DNA from: Dehalococcoidia bacterium
Lineage (GTDB): Bacteria; Chloroflexota; Dehalococcoidia; Lucifugimonadales; Australimonadaceae
Length of the DNA stretch: 64,000 bases
Direction of reading: 5' to 3'
NCBI GenBank assembly: GCA_022820645.1
Contig: JAJEFD010000016.1
Location: forward strand, 1-64,000
This document shows, in pieces, positions 43,438 through 51,024 of this stretch. The stretch's first letter is position 1. Each line of letters begins with the position of its first letter. Under the pieces are notes generated by a model. The model searched no databases. It had not been told where the DNA came from and worked only from the letters and a program-made list of their open reading frames with translations. A program made the position numbers and the translations under genes.

Positions 43438-44673
43438 ATGTCCCACTACAGCCAGCGCCTCCAAGTATTCACCAAGGCTGCCAGCACCATTCGAATAGAC
43501 GGCTGGACACCCAGGCAGATCGACCCGGAGGTGGCTCGGTACGTCGCAGGAGTTTCGGTCTGGGGCCGCTGGTTCGTCTGCCTTGTCACTGCGTTCGAGT
43601 TTGCTTACCGGCCGGGCTTCTGGTACTTCGGACACATCGAATACACGTTCCTGCTCGTGCCGCTGGTGGCGTTCAATGGTCTGGTCCACTACCGGCTTCT
43701 GGCGAAGGGATGGGTAACATGGCACTGGTTGCTCCTCTTGAGCGCCATGGACATCGCGATAGTCACGGCCGGAGTCATCATCCAGACTGGATTCCCCGGC
43801 TTCATCTTCTTGGCCTACTACCCCGCTCTCGCGCTGTTCGTCGTGGTCTTCGCGTCGTTGTGGCTTGCATTGGTCTGGACGACGATGACAGCCGGTATAT
43901 ATACGTTCGTTTGCCTGACCGCTGGCCAAGGACTCGACCTCGTCGCGGGTCACGAGAAAGAGTTGTTGGCCAGGTTGGCGGCGATGTACACGCTCGTGCT
44001 GTGTGTTGGTCTCGTCGCCCGATTCGAACGGACCAGGAGACAAGCAGCGGTAGAGCGGGCGCACGTGCTTCAGCGCGAACGCATCGAACTCTCCCAGGCA
44101 GTCCACGACACCACGGCGCAGTCGGCGTACATGATGGGGCTAGGCATCGACACGGCGAAGGCCCTTGCCGGAGACGCGAACCCGGAGCTCACCGCGACGC
44201 TCGACGCGACCTCCCGATTGTCGCGCTCCACCATCTGGGAGTTGAGACACCCCATCAACATGGGTGGGATCTACGAGGGCCGGGAGCTGGGCTCGGTTCT
44301 CAAGTCCCACGCCTCCAGCTTTACCAACGTCACGTCCGTGCCTGCGGAGATGACGCAAGCGGGAGTAGAGCCGCCTCTTTCGATAGGGACAAGGGGCCTG
44401 CTCTTTTCCATAGCGCACAATGCGCTGACCAACGCCTATCGCCACGCGGGAGCGAGCCGGGTGTCCGTCCATCTTGAATTTGGAGAGGAAGCAATCAGAC
44501 TGTCGGTGTCAGACGATGGGGCCGGGCTTCCCGACGACTACGCGGAGCGCGGTCGCGGCTTCGCAAACATGAGCAGGGACGCCGAGCGCCTGGGAGGGCG
44601 GCTCGTTGTGGAGGAGCGAGGAATCATGGGCGGGGCGACCGTAGCTTGTGTGATTCCGCCGAAGCGCGGATGA
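43438..44673 (+). CDS. membrane sensor histidine kinase (HisKA_3/NarX-like)
   Basis: 411 residues. About five to six membrane helices between residues 43 and 195, then a linker with ERTRRQAAVERA. The DHp box ELSQAVHDTTAQSAYMMGLG contains the phospho-acceptor His (H223) in the H-D-x3-Q pattern. The ATPase domain shows the N box IAHNALTNAYRHAGAS, G1 DDGAGLPDD and G2 GRGFANMSRDAERLGGRL. Senses an unknown signal and phosphorylates the response regulator encoded 13 bp downstream. Confidence 0.88.
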   Translation: MSHYSQRLQVFTKAASTIRIDGWTPRQIDPEVARYVAGVSVWGRWFVCLVTAFEFAYRPGFWYFGHIEYTFLLVPLVAFNGLVHYRLLAKGWVTWHWLLLLSAMDIAIVTAGVIIQTGFPGFIFLAYYPALALFVVVFASLWLALVWTTMTAGIYTFVCLTAGQGLDLVAGHEKELLARLAAMYTLVLCVGLVARFERTRRQAAVERAHVLQRERIELSQAVHDTTAQSAYMMGLGIDTAKALAGDANPELTATLDATSRLSRSTIWELRHPINMGGIYEGRELGSVLKSHASSFTNVTSVPAEMTQAGVEPPLSIGTRGLLFSIAHNALTNAYRHAGASRVSVHLEFGEEAIRLSVSDDGAGLPDDYAERGRGFANMSRDAERLGGRLVVEERGIMGGATVACVIPPKRG

Positions 44674-44686
44674 GAAGAGTACAGGG

Positions 44687-45373
44687 ATGTCATCGGGCGA
44701 GCGCATCAGGGTGATGGTGGTTGACGACCATTCGATCGTCAGGGAGGGACTGAAGCGGGTGCTGGAGCAGTCCGGCGAGTTCGAGGTGGTGGCACAGGCA
44801 GCGGACGGCGAGGAGGCGGTCAGAGTGGCCGCCGAGGCGGGGCCGGACGTGGTGGTGATGGACGTCATGATGCCAAAGAAGGACGGGGTGGAGGCGTGCA
44901 GGGAGATCATGGAGTCAGCCCCGGATACTCGTGTGGTCATGCTGACGGCTTCGACAGAACAGGCCGCCGCGGTGGAAGCGGTGGCTGCCGGCGCAATCGG
45001 GTATCTCCAGAAAGAGACGGACAGAGAGCGGCTGCTTTCGGTCGTGCGGAGCGTATTCCTGGGCGAATTTCGCGTGCCCGTCGACGTCATGAGGAGGGTG
45101 TTCACAGAGATACGCGAATCTGCCAAGACCGGAGATGCTGCCGATGCTGCCGGGCTGACTCCACGAGAGCGGGAGATACTCGTCTCTTTTGCCCAGGGGC
45201 TGTCCTACGCTCGGATAGCGGAGGCTAGGGGAATCGAACCAGTGACTGCTCGGAACGCCGTCTACGGCATCAAGCAGAAGTTGAGAGTGGAGTCGATGCA
45301 AGGCCTGGTGATCTGGGCCATGCAAAACGGCCTGCTGGACGACTACATGGAGAAGGAGCGCCAACCGTCCTGA
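44687..45373 (+). CDS. NarL/LuxR-family response regulator
   Basis: 228 residues. Receiver domain 1-125: acidic pocket VVDDH (D13, D14), phospho-acceptor D59 in VVVMDVMMP, T87 in VMLTAS, K109 in YLQKE. GerE-type helix-turn-helix at about 157-205: LTPREREILVSFAQGLSYAR then IAEARGIEPVTARNAVYGIK. Partner of the upstream kinase; binds DNA as a phosphorylated dimer in the family. Confidence 0.93.
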   Translation: MSSGERIRVMVVDDHSIVREGLKRVLEQSGEFEVVAQAADGEEAVRVAAEAGPDVVVMDVMMPKKDGVEACREIMESAPDTRVVMLTASTEQAAAVEAVAAGAIGYLQKETDRERLLSVVRSVFLGEFRVPVDVMRRVFTEIRESAKTGDAADAAGLTPREREILVSFAQGLSYARIAEARGIEPVTARNAVYGIKQKLRVESMQGLVIWAMQNGLLDDYMEKERQPS

Positions 45374-45386
45374 GGGTGCATCCCAA

Positions 45387-45424
45387 GGACCTCCATCGGT
45401 CGGTGGGCGTGCCTGATGAGGTCC
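45387..45424. terminator. stem-loop between convergent genes
   Basis: GGACCT + CATC pairs with GATG + AGGTCC (one bulged C) 14 bp after the response regulator stop, facing the convergent cyclic-nucleotide-binding gene. No T tract on either strand, so a terminator role is tentative. Confidence 0.3.
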
Positions 45425-45500
45425 ATCAAGGGAGCCGAAAACCTGGATGCCTGGCCTCGGCTGCGGTGACTCAGCCACGGTTCACCGCGTACGGTGGCGG

Positions 45501-46001
45501 TCAGTCCGGATGGCGAGCGCGGCTCGCGGCCTGCGACACCTGCACCGCGCGCTGGGCCATGACCGCCTCTGCCAGGGTGTGGAACCGCCCCGACACCACC
45601 TTGAGCACCTGGCCGAGAAGCCGGTAGCCGACATGCGGGTCGCGCACACACAGGTCCGCGAGCTGCGAACCCTCGAACCGCGCGAGTGTTGCGTCCGTGA
45701 CGCACACAGCGGTGAGCGAGTAGACGAACGGCTCCACGAGCGCCGACCAGCCGAATATCTGTCCGGCCTTGGCAGTGGACACCTTGCGGTGCGGCGTGTC
45801 GATGCCCCACCACTCCGGAACGTTCATGCGCAGCTCCACCTCGCCGTCGAGCGCGACGTAGAGGTGCTGGGCATACTCCCCGCTCCTGAACAGCTCACTG
45901 CCAGCTTCGGCGGTAACGGTCGTCGCCAGATCCTGGAAACGCTCGATGTGGATGGGGCTGAAACCCTTGAGCAACTCGCTGTGTGCTAGCACATTCTCCA
46001 A
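45501..46001 (-). CDS. lone cyclic-nucleotide-binding-domain protein
   Basis: 166 residues from TTG 46001, with GGGAGG 6 nt upstream. Crp-type beta-barrel: LLKGFSPIHIERFQDLATTV, EAGSELFRSGEYAQHLYVAL, DGEVELRM, AGQIFGWSALVEP. A helix follows (VGYRLLGQVLKVVSGRFHTL), but there is no helix-turn-helix DNA-binding domain. It would act as a ligand-sensing module for another protein. The Arg for phosphate binding in the usual position is not evident, so the ligand may not be cAMP. Confidence 0.8.
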   Translation of the reverse strand: MENVLAHSELLKGFSPIHIERFQDLATTVTAEAGSELFRSGEYAQHLYVALDGEVELRMNVPEWWGIDTPHRKVSTAKAGQIFGWSALVEPFVYSLTAVCVTDATLARFEGSQLADLCVRDPHVGYRLLGQVLKVVSGRFHTLAEAVMAQRAVQVSQAASRARHPD

Positions 46002-46107
46002 CGCGGCCCTCCCAGCAGCGATCGTGTTGTCAGCAACGGATCACACCGCACGCAGTGCGGCCTGTTAAGAAAATAGCGTAGCAGATGAGTCATTCTCCAG
46101 TGCAGGT

Positions 46108-47097
46108 TCACGGCGAGAGATCGATGACGATGTTCCCTATGGCGGCGTTGCTCTCCTGCAGCTCGTGCGCGACAGCGATGTCGTCCAGCGGCATGACTGC
46201 CGCGATGGGATGCGTCAGCGCGCCACCTGCGGTGGCGGTCGCGATGTCGTCCACTGCTTGCCGCTTGGCGGCTTCCGGCTCGGAGTAGACGAGCACGAAA
46301 TGCACCGTCGCGTTCTTCCGCGAGAGCGCCTGATACTCCACCGCGGGCTCGCGGTCGCCGGTCGACGCATAGCACCCGATCGCGCCGTTCAGCCGCAGCG
46401 CGCGCTTGCTGGCGGCGAGGTTGCCTCCAAAGTCGACCTCGACGATGCGCTCGACACCCTCGCCACCGGTGAGCTCCAGCACGCGCTCCCCCACGTCTTC
46501 CGTGCGGTAGTTGACGGTGTGGTCGGCTCCGGCACGCAGCGCATGCCCCGCCTTCTCGTCCGAGCTCACCGTGGCGATGACCGTCGCGCCGCCCCACTTT
46601 GCGAGCTGGATGGCGCAGTGCCCCACCGCGCCCGCTCCTCCGGTCACGAGAACGGTCATACCGTTCACCGGCCCGCTGGCGAACAGGCAGCGGTGCGCCG
46701 TCATCGCCGGTATGCCGATGCACGCTCCTTCCTGGAACGTCACGCTGTCGGGAAGCATGGGCGCGTGGTTGGATGGCAGCGCGATGTACTCAGCCGCAGT
46801 GCCGAACGGACGCTGCCACTGTCCCTCGAACAGCCAGACGCGCTCGCCGACGCGGGACGAATCAACGCCCGCACCGACCGCCTCGATGACGCCTGCGCCA
46901 TCGCTGTGCGGGATGACACGGGGGAACGGCATCTGCGGCCCGCGCGAGCCGGTACGCGACTTCCAGTCCGACGGGTTCACTCCCGACGCGTGGACGCGCA
47001 CCAGCACCTCGCCGTGCCCCGGCTCCGGGTCCGGCATCTCACCGACGTTGAAGACGTCCCGCGCCGGACCGTACCGCTCGTACCATGCCGCTCTCAT
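46108..47097 (-). CDS. zinc-independent alcohol dehydrogenase / NADPH:quinone oxidoreductase
   Basis: 329 residues from ATG 47097 (MRAAWYERYGPARDVF), with AGGAGG 9 nt upstream. MDR superfamily: EVLVRVHASGVNPSDWKSRT, PHSDGAGVIEAVGAGV, GMTVLVTGGAGAVGHCAIQL and the AGADHTVNYR segment. It lacks the structural-zinc cysteines, as expected for the quinone reductase (Qor) branch. Third gene of a minus-strand operon with Ldh- and GlcG-like genes. Confidence 0.88.
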   Translation of the reverse strand: MRAAWYERYGPARDVFNVGEMPDPEPGHGEVLVRVHASGVNPSDWKSRTGSRGPQMPFPRVIPHSDGAGVIEAVGAGVDSSRVGERVWLFEGQWQRPFGTAAEYIALPSNHAPMLPDSVTFQEGACIGIPAMTAHRCLFASGPVNGMTVLVTGGAGAVGHCAIQLAKWGGATVIATVSSDEKAGHALRAGADHTVNYRTEDVGERVLELTGGEGVERIVEVDFGGNLAASKRALRLNGAIGCYASTGDREPAVEYQALSRKNATVHFVLVYSEPEAAKRQAVDDIATATAGGALTHPIAAVMPLDDIAVAHELQESNAAIGNIVIDLSP

Positions 47098-47110
47098 CCC
47101 CGTCCGCCTC

Positions 47111-48187
47111 CTACACCTCGCACTGGACGTCGAACTCGGCGCAGACACCCCGGAACCAGTCGACCACCTCGCGATGCAGCGGGATGCCCTTCACAGAACG
47201 TTCCTCCAGCGCGTCCCACTCCGGGTCGCCCGCCACCATCACGCGGTCATGGCCTGTCGCGGGAGGCGTCGCCTTCAGTTCACGGATAAAGTCGTCCATG
47301 CGTGCCTTGAACTCGCCCACGTCGCTGAACGCGTCGATGTTGTACGCGGCGACGTAGTGCCGGTAGTTCTGCCGTCCTGCCTGCATCCCGTAGTCCGTCC
47401 CCGAGAGCACGGAGCACATGATGTCCACCGCCACCGCGAGGCCGTAACCCTTGTGGGAGCCGGAGTCCCGGTTCGTGCCGAGCGGCAGCAGGATGTAGTC
47501 GTCCGGTACGGGCGCAGGCTCCATCACCGGCGTGCCGTCCTCTGCCGCGATGGTCCCCGGCGGCAGCAGCGTCCCCATGCGGCGAGCGTTCCGCACCTTG
47601 TTCACCGGCACCACGCTCGTCGCCATGTCGAATACCCATGGACGCTCCTCCCGCGTGGGTGCGGCGATAGCGATGGGGTTTGTGCCGAGGCGCGGCGCAC
47701 GACCGAACGTCGGCGCGACGTCCGGTCCGGTCGCCGTCATGCAGACGCCGATCATGTCGTGCCGCAGCGCGAGCATCGCGTGGTAGGCCGCCATGCCGAC
47801 GTGCCCGCCGTTGAACATGGTGACGACGCCGATGCCCGTGTTCCGCGCTTTCTCGATGGCGATCTCCATCGCCTTCGGCGCGATGATGACGCCGAGTCCT
47901 CGGTCGCAGTCGATGTTGGCGGAGGCGGCACGCTCCCGCACGATGCGCCACTGCGGGGCGGTCTTCTGCACGCCGCTCTGGTAGCGGTCGAGGTAGACCT
48001 TGAGCATGTTGGAGACGCCGTGGCTGTCCACGCCGCGCAGGTCGGCGGTGACGAGCACGTCAGCCGCGAGAGCAGCGTCAGCCTGGTCGAGTCCCACCTT
48101 CCCGAAGAGCGCCTCCGTGGCCTCGCGGAGCGGTCCGGCTTGTACGCGAAGGGCGTCCTCTTCCCGGATGTGGAAGCTCTGTGTCAC
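47111..48187 (-). CDS. Ldh-family (malate/ureidoglycolate-type) NAD-dependent dehydrogenase
   Basis: 358 residues from GTG 48187, which overlaps the upstream gene's TGA in a GTGA. Type-2 malate/L-lactate dehydrogenase fold: TADLRGVDSHGVSNMLKVYL (catalytic His), GVVTMFNGGHVGMAAYHAML, RLGTNPIAIAAPT, VFDMATSVVPVNKV and SGSHKGYGLAVAVDIM. The family oxidises 2-hydroxyacids such as malate, ureidoglycolate or sulfolactate. Substrate is not determinable here. Confidence 0.9.
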   Translation of the reverse strand: MTQSFHIREEDALRVQAGPLREATEALFGKVGLDQADAALAADVLVTADLRGVDSHGVSNMLKVYLDRYQSGVQKTAPQWRIVRERAASANIDCDRGLGVIIAPKAMEIAIEKARNTGIGVVTMFNGGHVGMAAYHAMLALRHDMIGVCMTATGPDVAPTFGRAPRLGTNPIAIAAPTREERPWVFDMATSVVPVNKVRNARRMGTLLPPGTIAAEDGTPVMEPAPVPDDYILLPLGTNRDSGSHKGYGLAVAVDIMCSVLSGTDYGMQAGRQNYRHYVAAYNIDAFSDVGEFKARMDDFIRELKATPPATGHDRVMVAGDPEWDALEERSVKGIPLHREVVDWFRGVCAEFDVQCEV

Positions 48188-48597
48188 GACTGCGTCTCCA
48201 ACGCTGCGAGCCCCGCCGCGGCGACCGCCTCATCCTCCGCCGGACGCGCCCCGCTGACGCCTATCGCGCCGACCATCGTGCCGTCCGGCCTGCGAACGGG
48301 CAGCGCGCCCTGCCACGGGATGAGCCGCCCGTTCTCCATCATCGAGAGCGCGCGGACGACCGGCTGGTCCCAGCGGTCGCTCAGGTCGCCGCTCGGCATG
48401 TCCCACGCGGCAGACGCAGCAGCCTTGCCCTGGGAGATGGGGACGCTGCGCCAGAGCGCGCCGTCCATGCGGTTCAGCGCGACCAGGTCGCCGCGCGGGT
48501 CGAGCACCGCGATGCTGACGCGGATGCCGAGCTCCTCGGCCTTCGCACGCCCCGCCTCGAGCATCTGTACTGCCTCGTCCAATCGCAACGGTTCCAT
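48184..48597 (-). CDS. GlcG/HbpS family protein
   Basis: 137 residues from ATG 48597 (MEPLRLDEAVQMLEAGRAKA), GGGAGG 9 nt upstream. RVSIAVLDPRGDLVALNRMD, PISQGKAAASAAW, IPWQGALPVRR and VGAIGVSGARPAEDEAVA are the family's conserved blocks. Often encoded beside 2-hydroxyacid-utilising enzymes; proposed ligand-binding role. First gene of the operon continuing into Ldh and Qor. Confidence 0.85.
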   Translation of the reverse strand: MEPLRLDEAVQMLEAGRAKAEELGIRVSIAVLDPRGDLVALNRMDGALWRSVPISQGKAAASAAWDMPSGDLSDRWDQPVVRALSMMENGRLIPWQGALPVRRPDGTMVGAIGVSGARPAEDEAVAAAGLAALETQS

Positions 48598-48736
48598 ATG
48601 AGTACGCCTCCCTGAGTGCGAGAGGGAGGATAGCGCATAACGCAGATATGCGGAGTGGGTTGAAGCAGGGGGCAGGGTCGGACGGGGATGGGGTGGCGGG
48701 GCTGCCGGGATTCGTGTATAACACCCCGACTGCGTT

Positions 48737-48849
48737 AAAAAAGGTGTCCTGAGCAACTGGGGCGCCCGAGCTCGCCGTTTGGAGTCGGCCCCCCAGTCCC
48801 CCGGGGCCACCTCGTCCTGCAGCTCACTCAAACCACAGTCACTCAGGAC
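48737..48849 (-). ncRNA. probable rod-shaped small RNA, about 110 nt
   Basis: On the minus strand GTCCTGAG (48849-48842) pairs with CTCAGGAC (48753-48746) to close a rod. Inside, ACTG pairs with CAGT, GAGCT with AGCTC, and GGCCCC with GGGGCC, separated by internal loops. The 3' side continues ACC then T6 (48742-48737). The promoter's expected +1 is exactly 48849. It does not carry the SRP GGAAG/GCAGC core, and I cannot match it to a known family; a short 6S-like or regulatory RNA is possible. Confidence 0.65.
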
Positions 48850-48855
48850 GGGAGC

Positions 48856-48885
48856 ATCTTAAACAGCGCGTTAAAGCACTGTCAA
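48856..48885 (-). promoter_or_regulatory. sigma-70-type promoter of the small RNA
   Basis: TTGACA (48885-48880), 18-bp spacer, TAAGAT (48861-48856). It is the only perfect -35 I noticed paired with a reasonable -10 in the window; +1 would be 7 nt downstream at 48849. Confidence 0.65.
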
Positions 48886-48958
48886 GCAGTTTCAAGCCGA
48901 TTTCAGCGCAGTTTCGCCACCACTCTTATACTGATACCTGGATGCCGATTCACCCCAG

Positions 48959-48981
48959 CCCTCTCCCCTCAAGGGAGAGGG
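48959..48981. repeat. dispersed palindromic repeat
   Basis: CCCTCTCCC-CTCAA-GGGAGAGGG, 17 bp past the stop of the metallo-hydrolase gene; same family as 26329, 32869, 33014 and 56263. Confidence 0.7.
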
Positions 48982-48997
48982 GGCCAGACTGCCTGCC

Positions 48998-49783
48998 CTA
49001 CGATCCGTAACCCAAGCGCTCCATGGTCTGGTCGTCGGTGCCCGGCATCACGTACGGGGGACGCCGCTCGGCAGTGACTGAGACGTTCGGGTCCTCCAAG
49101 TCAACGCCCATGAACACCAACTGTCTTGTCGCGATATGTTCGACGCCCCCGCTGCCGAGCACGCGGAACGGGCGGTCGTGCCCCGGATAGATGACCTCCG
49201 CCTCCTCGAGTACGCGCTCGATGCTCCGCCGCGAGTCCTCCTCGCTCCAGAAGACGTTGGCGTTCACCTTCGTCACCGCCACTTGCGCGTTCGCCACGCC
49301 GTCGCCCGTTATCGCAACCGGCCCCTCTGACGTGTCAACAATGACGGCCATCGTGCCGGCGGAATGCCCGGGCGTGTGGAGGATGCGCACCCCCTTCTCG
49401 ATCTCGTAGCCGTCCTCGACCTCCTTGAGGTTGGGGATGGTGTCGAGCATCGCGCTCGTCCAGAGCGGTGTGGCCCAGTCGTTCGGGTGGGGATTTCGCG
49501 CGTACCGCCGCTCCCACTCGTGGATCAGCACCTCGGCAGACTCGAGCACGTCGTAGTTCTGCGCGTGGTCCCAGTGCGAGTGCGTCATCACCGCAACGTC
49601 GATGTCGGACGGCCCGAGACCGCGCTCCGACAGCGCCTCGAGCAGTGCGCGCCGCCTGCCGACGTGACCCGTGTCGACGACGATGTTGCGGTCGCCCCGG
49701 ACCAACAGCGTGCTGCAATAGCCGATCGAACCGTAGTTCGTGGCGATGGACTCTCCGTGCAGCAGTACATCAACCGTTGGCAT
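48998..49783 (-). CDS. metallo-beta-lactamase-fold hydrolase
   Basis: 261 residues from ATG 49783 (MPTVDVLLHGESIATNYGSI), AAGGAG 5 nt upstream. Metal motif H-x-H-x-D-H is THSHWDHAQN, then TPGHSAGTM, ITGDGVANAQVA and IYPGHDRPF supply the other ligands. MBL-fold hydrolases include lactonases and glyoxalase-II-like enzymes; the N-terminus resembles the lactonase-like group. First gene downstream of an amidohydrolase on the same strand. Confidence 0.88.
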   Translation of the reverse strand: MPTVDVLLHGESIATNYGSIGYCSTLLVRGDRNIVVDTGHVGRRRALLEALSERGLGPSDIDVAVMTHSHWDHAQNYDVLESAEVLIHEWERRYARNPHPNDWATPLWTSAMLDTIPNLKEVEDGYEIEKGVRILHTPGHSAGTMAVIVDTSEGPVAITGDGVANAQVAVTKVNANVFWSEEDSRRSIERVLEEAEVIYPGHDRPFRVLGSGGVEHIATRQLVFMGVDLEDPNVSVTAERRPPYVMPGTDDQTMERLGYGS

Positions 49784-49843
49784 GGCGTCTCCTTCCGTGC
49801 GCCGCACTTCGGCGGCGCGCATGATCCCCAGCGCCGAGCGGCG

Positions 49844-50938
49844 CTAGATGCCGTACAGCCTGCGGGGGTTGTGCAGCAGGATACGTTCCTTCTCCACCTC
49901 GTCCAGCCGCTCGTCGGCCTTGAAGACGGAGATGGCGTCCACCTCGCTGGACGGGTCGATATGGCCGTAGTCCGTGCCGATCACGAGGCAGCGCTCGCCC
50001 GCGTAGCTGCGGACGTACGGGAGGTCGTCGTCGGTCTGGCAGGTGACGTAGATATTGGCGTCGCCGAACGGGTCGTCGGACATCTCCCTGCCCCCTGCGC
50101 GCCAGCGATTGGCGATCTCGTGGTAGACCCACGGCACCCACGAGGCGGACGACTCGATGAAGCCCCAGCGGAGGCTGGGGAACAGTTTCGGTATCTCGCT
50201 GTTGAGCAGCGAATGGCAGACCATCATCGTCGGGGCGCGGAAGAGCGCGAACGAGTTCGCGTTCGTGAAGATGGAGCCGAACAGCTGGCGGTACTGCGGG
50301 CTGGCGTTCGCGATGTGCACCGCAATGGCCATGTCGAGGCGCTCCGCCTCCTCGAAGAACGGGTAGAAGTACGGGTTGATGAGGTACTTGTCGCCGTCGA
50401 AGGGCCGCAGGCAGAGGGCGACGGCGCCGTTCTCCTTCGCGTAGCGCATCTGCTCGATCGCCTCGTCCGGCAGCAGCGACGGCACGACGCACGACCAGCG
50501 GAGCCTGCCATCGGCCTGCTTCCAGATGTCCGCGAGCCACTTGTTCCAACTGCGGCAGAGCGCTGCTTCCGCGTCGGGGTCGGCGCTGACCTGCTCGATC
50601 CAGAGCGTGTTGTGCAGCACCTGGACGTCGATGCCGAGATGGTCCATCTCGCTGAGCCGGAGCTGCACGTCGTCGAGTTCGCGGGCCTCGCGCGGGGTGT
50701 CCATCCGGCGTCCCGCCGTCTCGGACATCGTGAGAAGCTGCTGTTCGGAGAGCGTGGGGAAGCGGAGCCCGCGTATCCGTTCCTCGATCACCCAGAACTC
50801 CTTGGTGGGAGCGGAGGGCGACGTGTAGAGGATGGGCCGGTACTTCTGTTCGGCAGGTTCGAGGTAGTCCCAGGTGCGCTCCGTCTCGCAGACGTGCGCG
50901 TCCGCGTCGATGACCCGCAACTTCGTCTCGGTAGTCAT
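49844..50938 (-). CDS. amidohydrolase-2 family hydrolase/decarboxylase
   Basis: 364 residues from ATG 50938 (MTTETKLRVIDADAHVCETE), GGAGG 8 nt upstream. Metal-binding D-x-H in VIDADAHV, TWDYLEPAEQKYRPILY, PYFYPFFEEAERLDMAIAVH, FIESSASWVPWVYHE and C-terminal VIGTDYGHIDPSSE with LLHNPRRLYGI. Relatives include aminocarboxymuconate-semialdehyde decarboxylase-type enzymes acting on aromatic acids. Closely similar in layout to the gene at 57322 (TWDF, SDAHVVESERTW), so an in-genome paralog. Confidence 0.87.
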   Translation of the reverse strand: MTTETKLRVIDADAHVCETERTWDYLEPAEQKYRPILYTSPSAPTKEFWVIEERIRGLRFPTLSEQQLLTMSETAGRRMDTPREARELDDVQLRLSEMDHLGIDVQVLHNTLWIEQVSADPDAEAALCRSWNKWLADIWKQADGRLRWSCVVPSLLPDEAIEQMRYAKENGAVALCLRPFDGDKYLINPYFYPFFEEAERLDMAIAVHIANASPQYRQLFGSIFTNANSFALFRAPTMMVCHSLLNSEIPKLFPSLRWGFIESSASWVPWVYHEIANRWRAGGREMSDDPFGDANIYVTCQTDDDLPYVRSYAGERCLVIGTDYGHIDPSSEVDAISVFKADERLDEVEKERILLHNPRRLYGI

Positions 50939-51024
50939 GGCATCATCCTCCCCTTCCCTGCCGGTTGCGCGCGAGCGTAGCAAAGCGGGCAGCAACCGTC
51001 TATCCGCGTCGTGCGGACGCAGGG

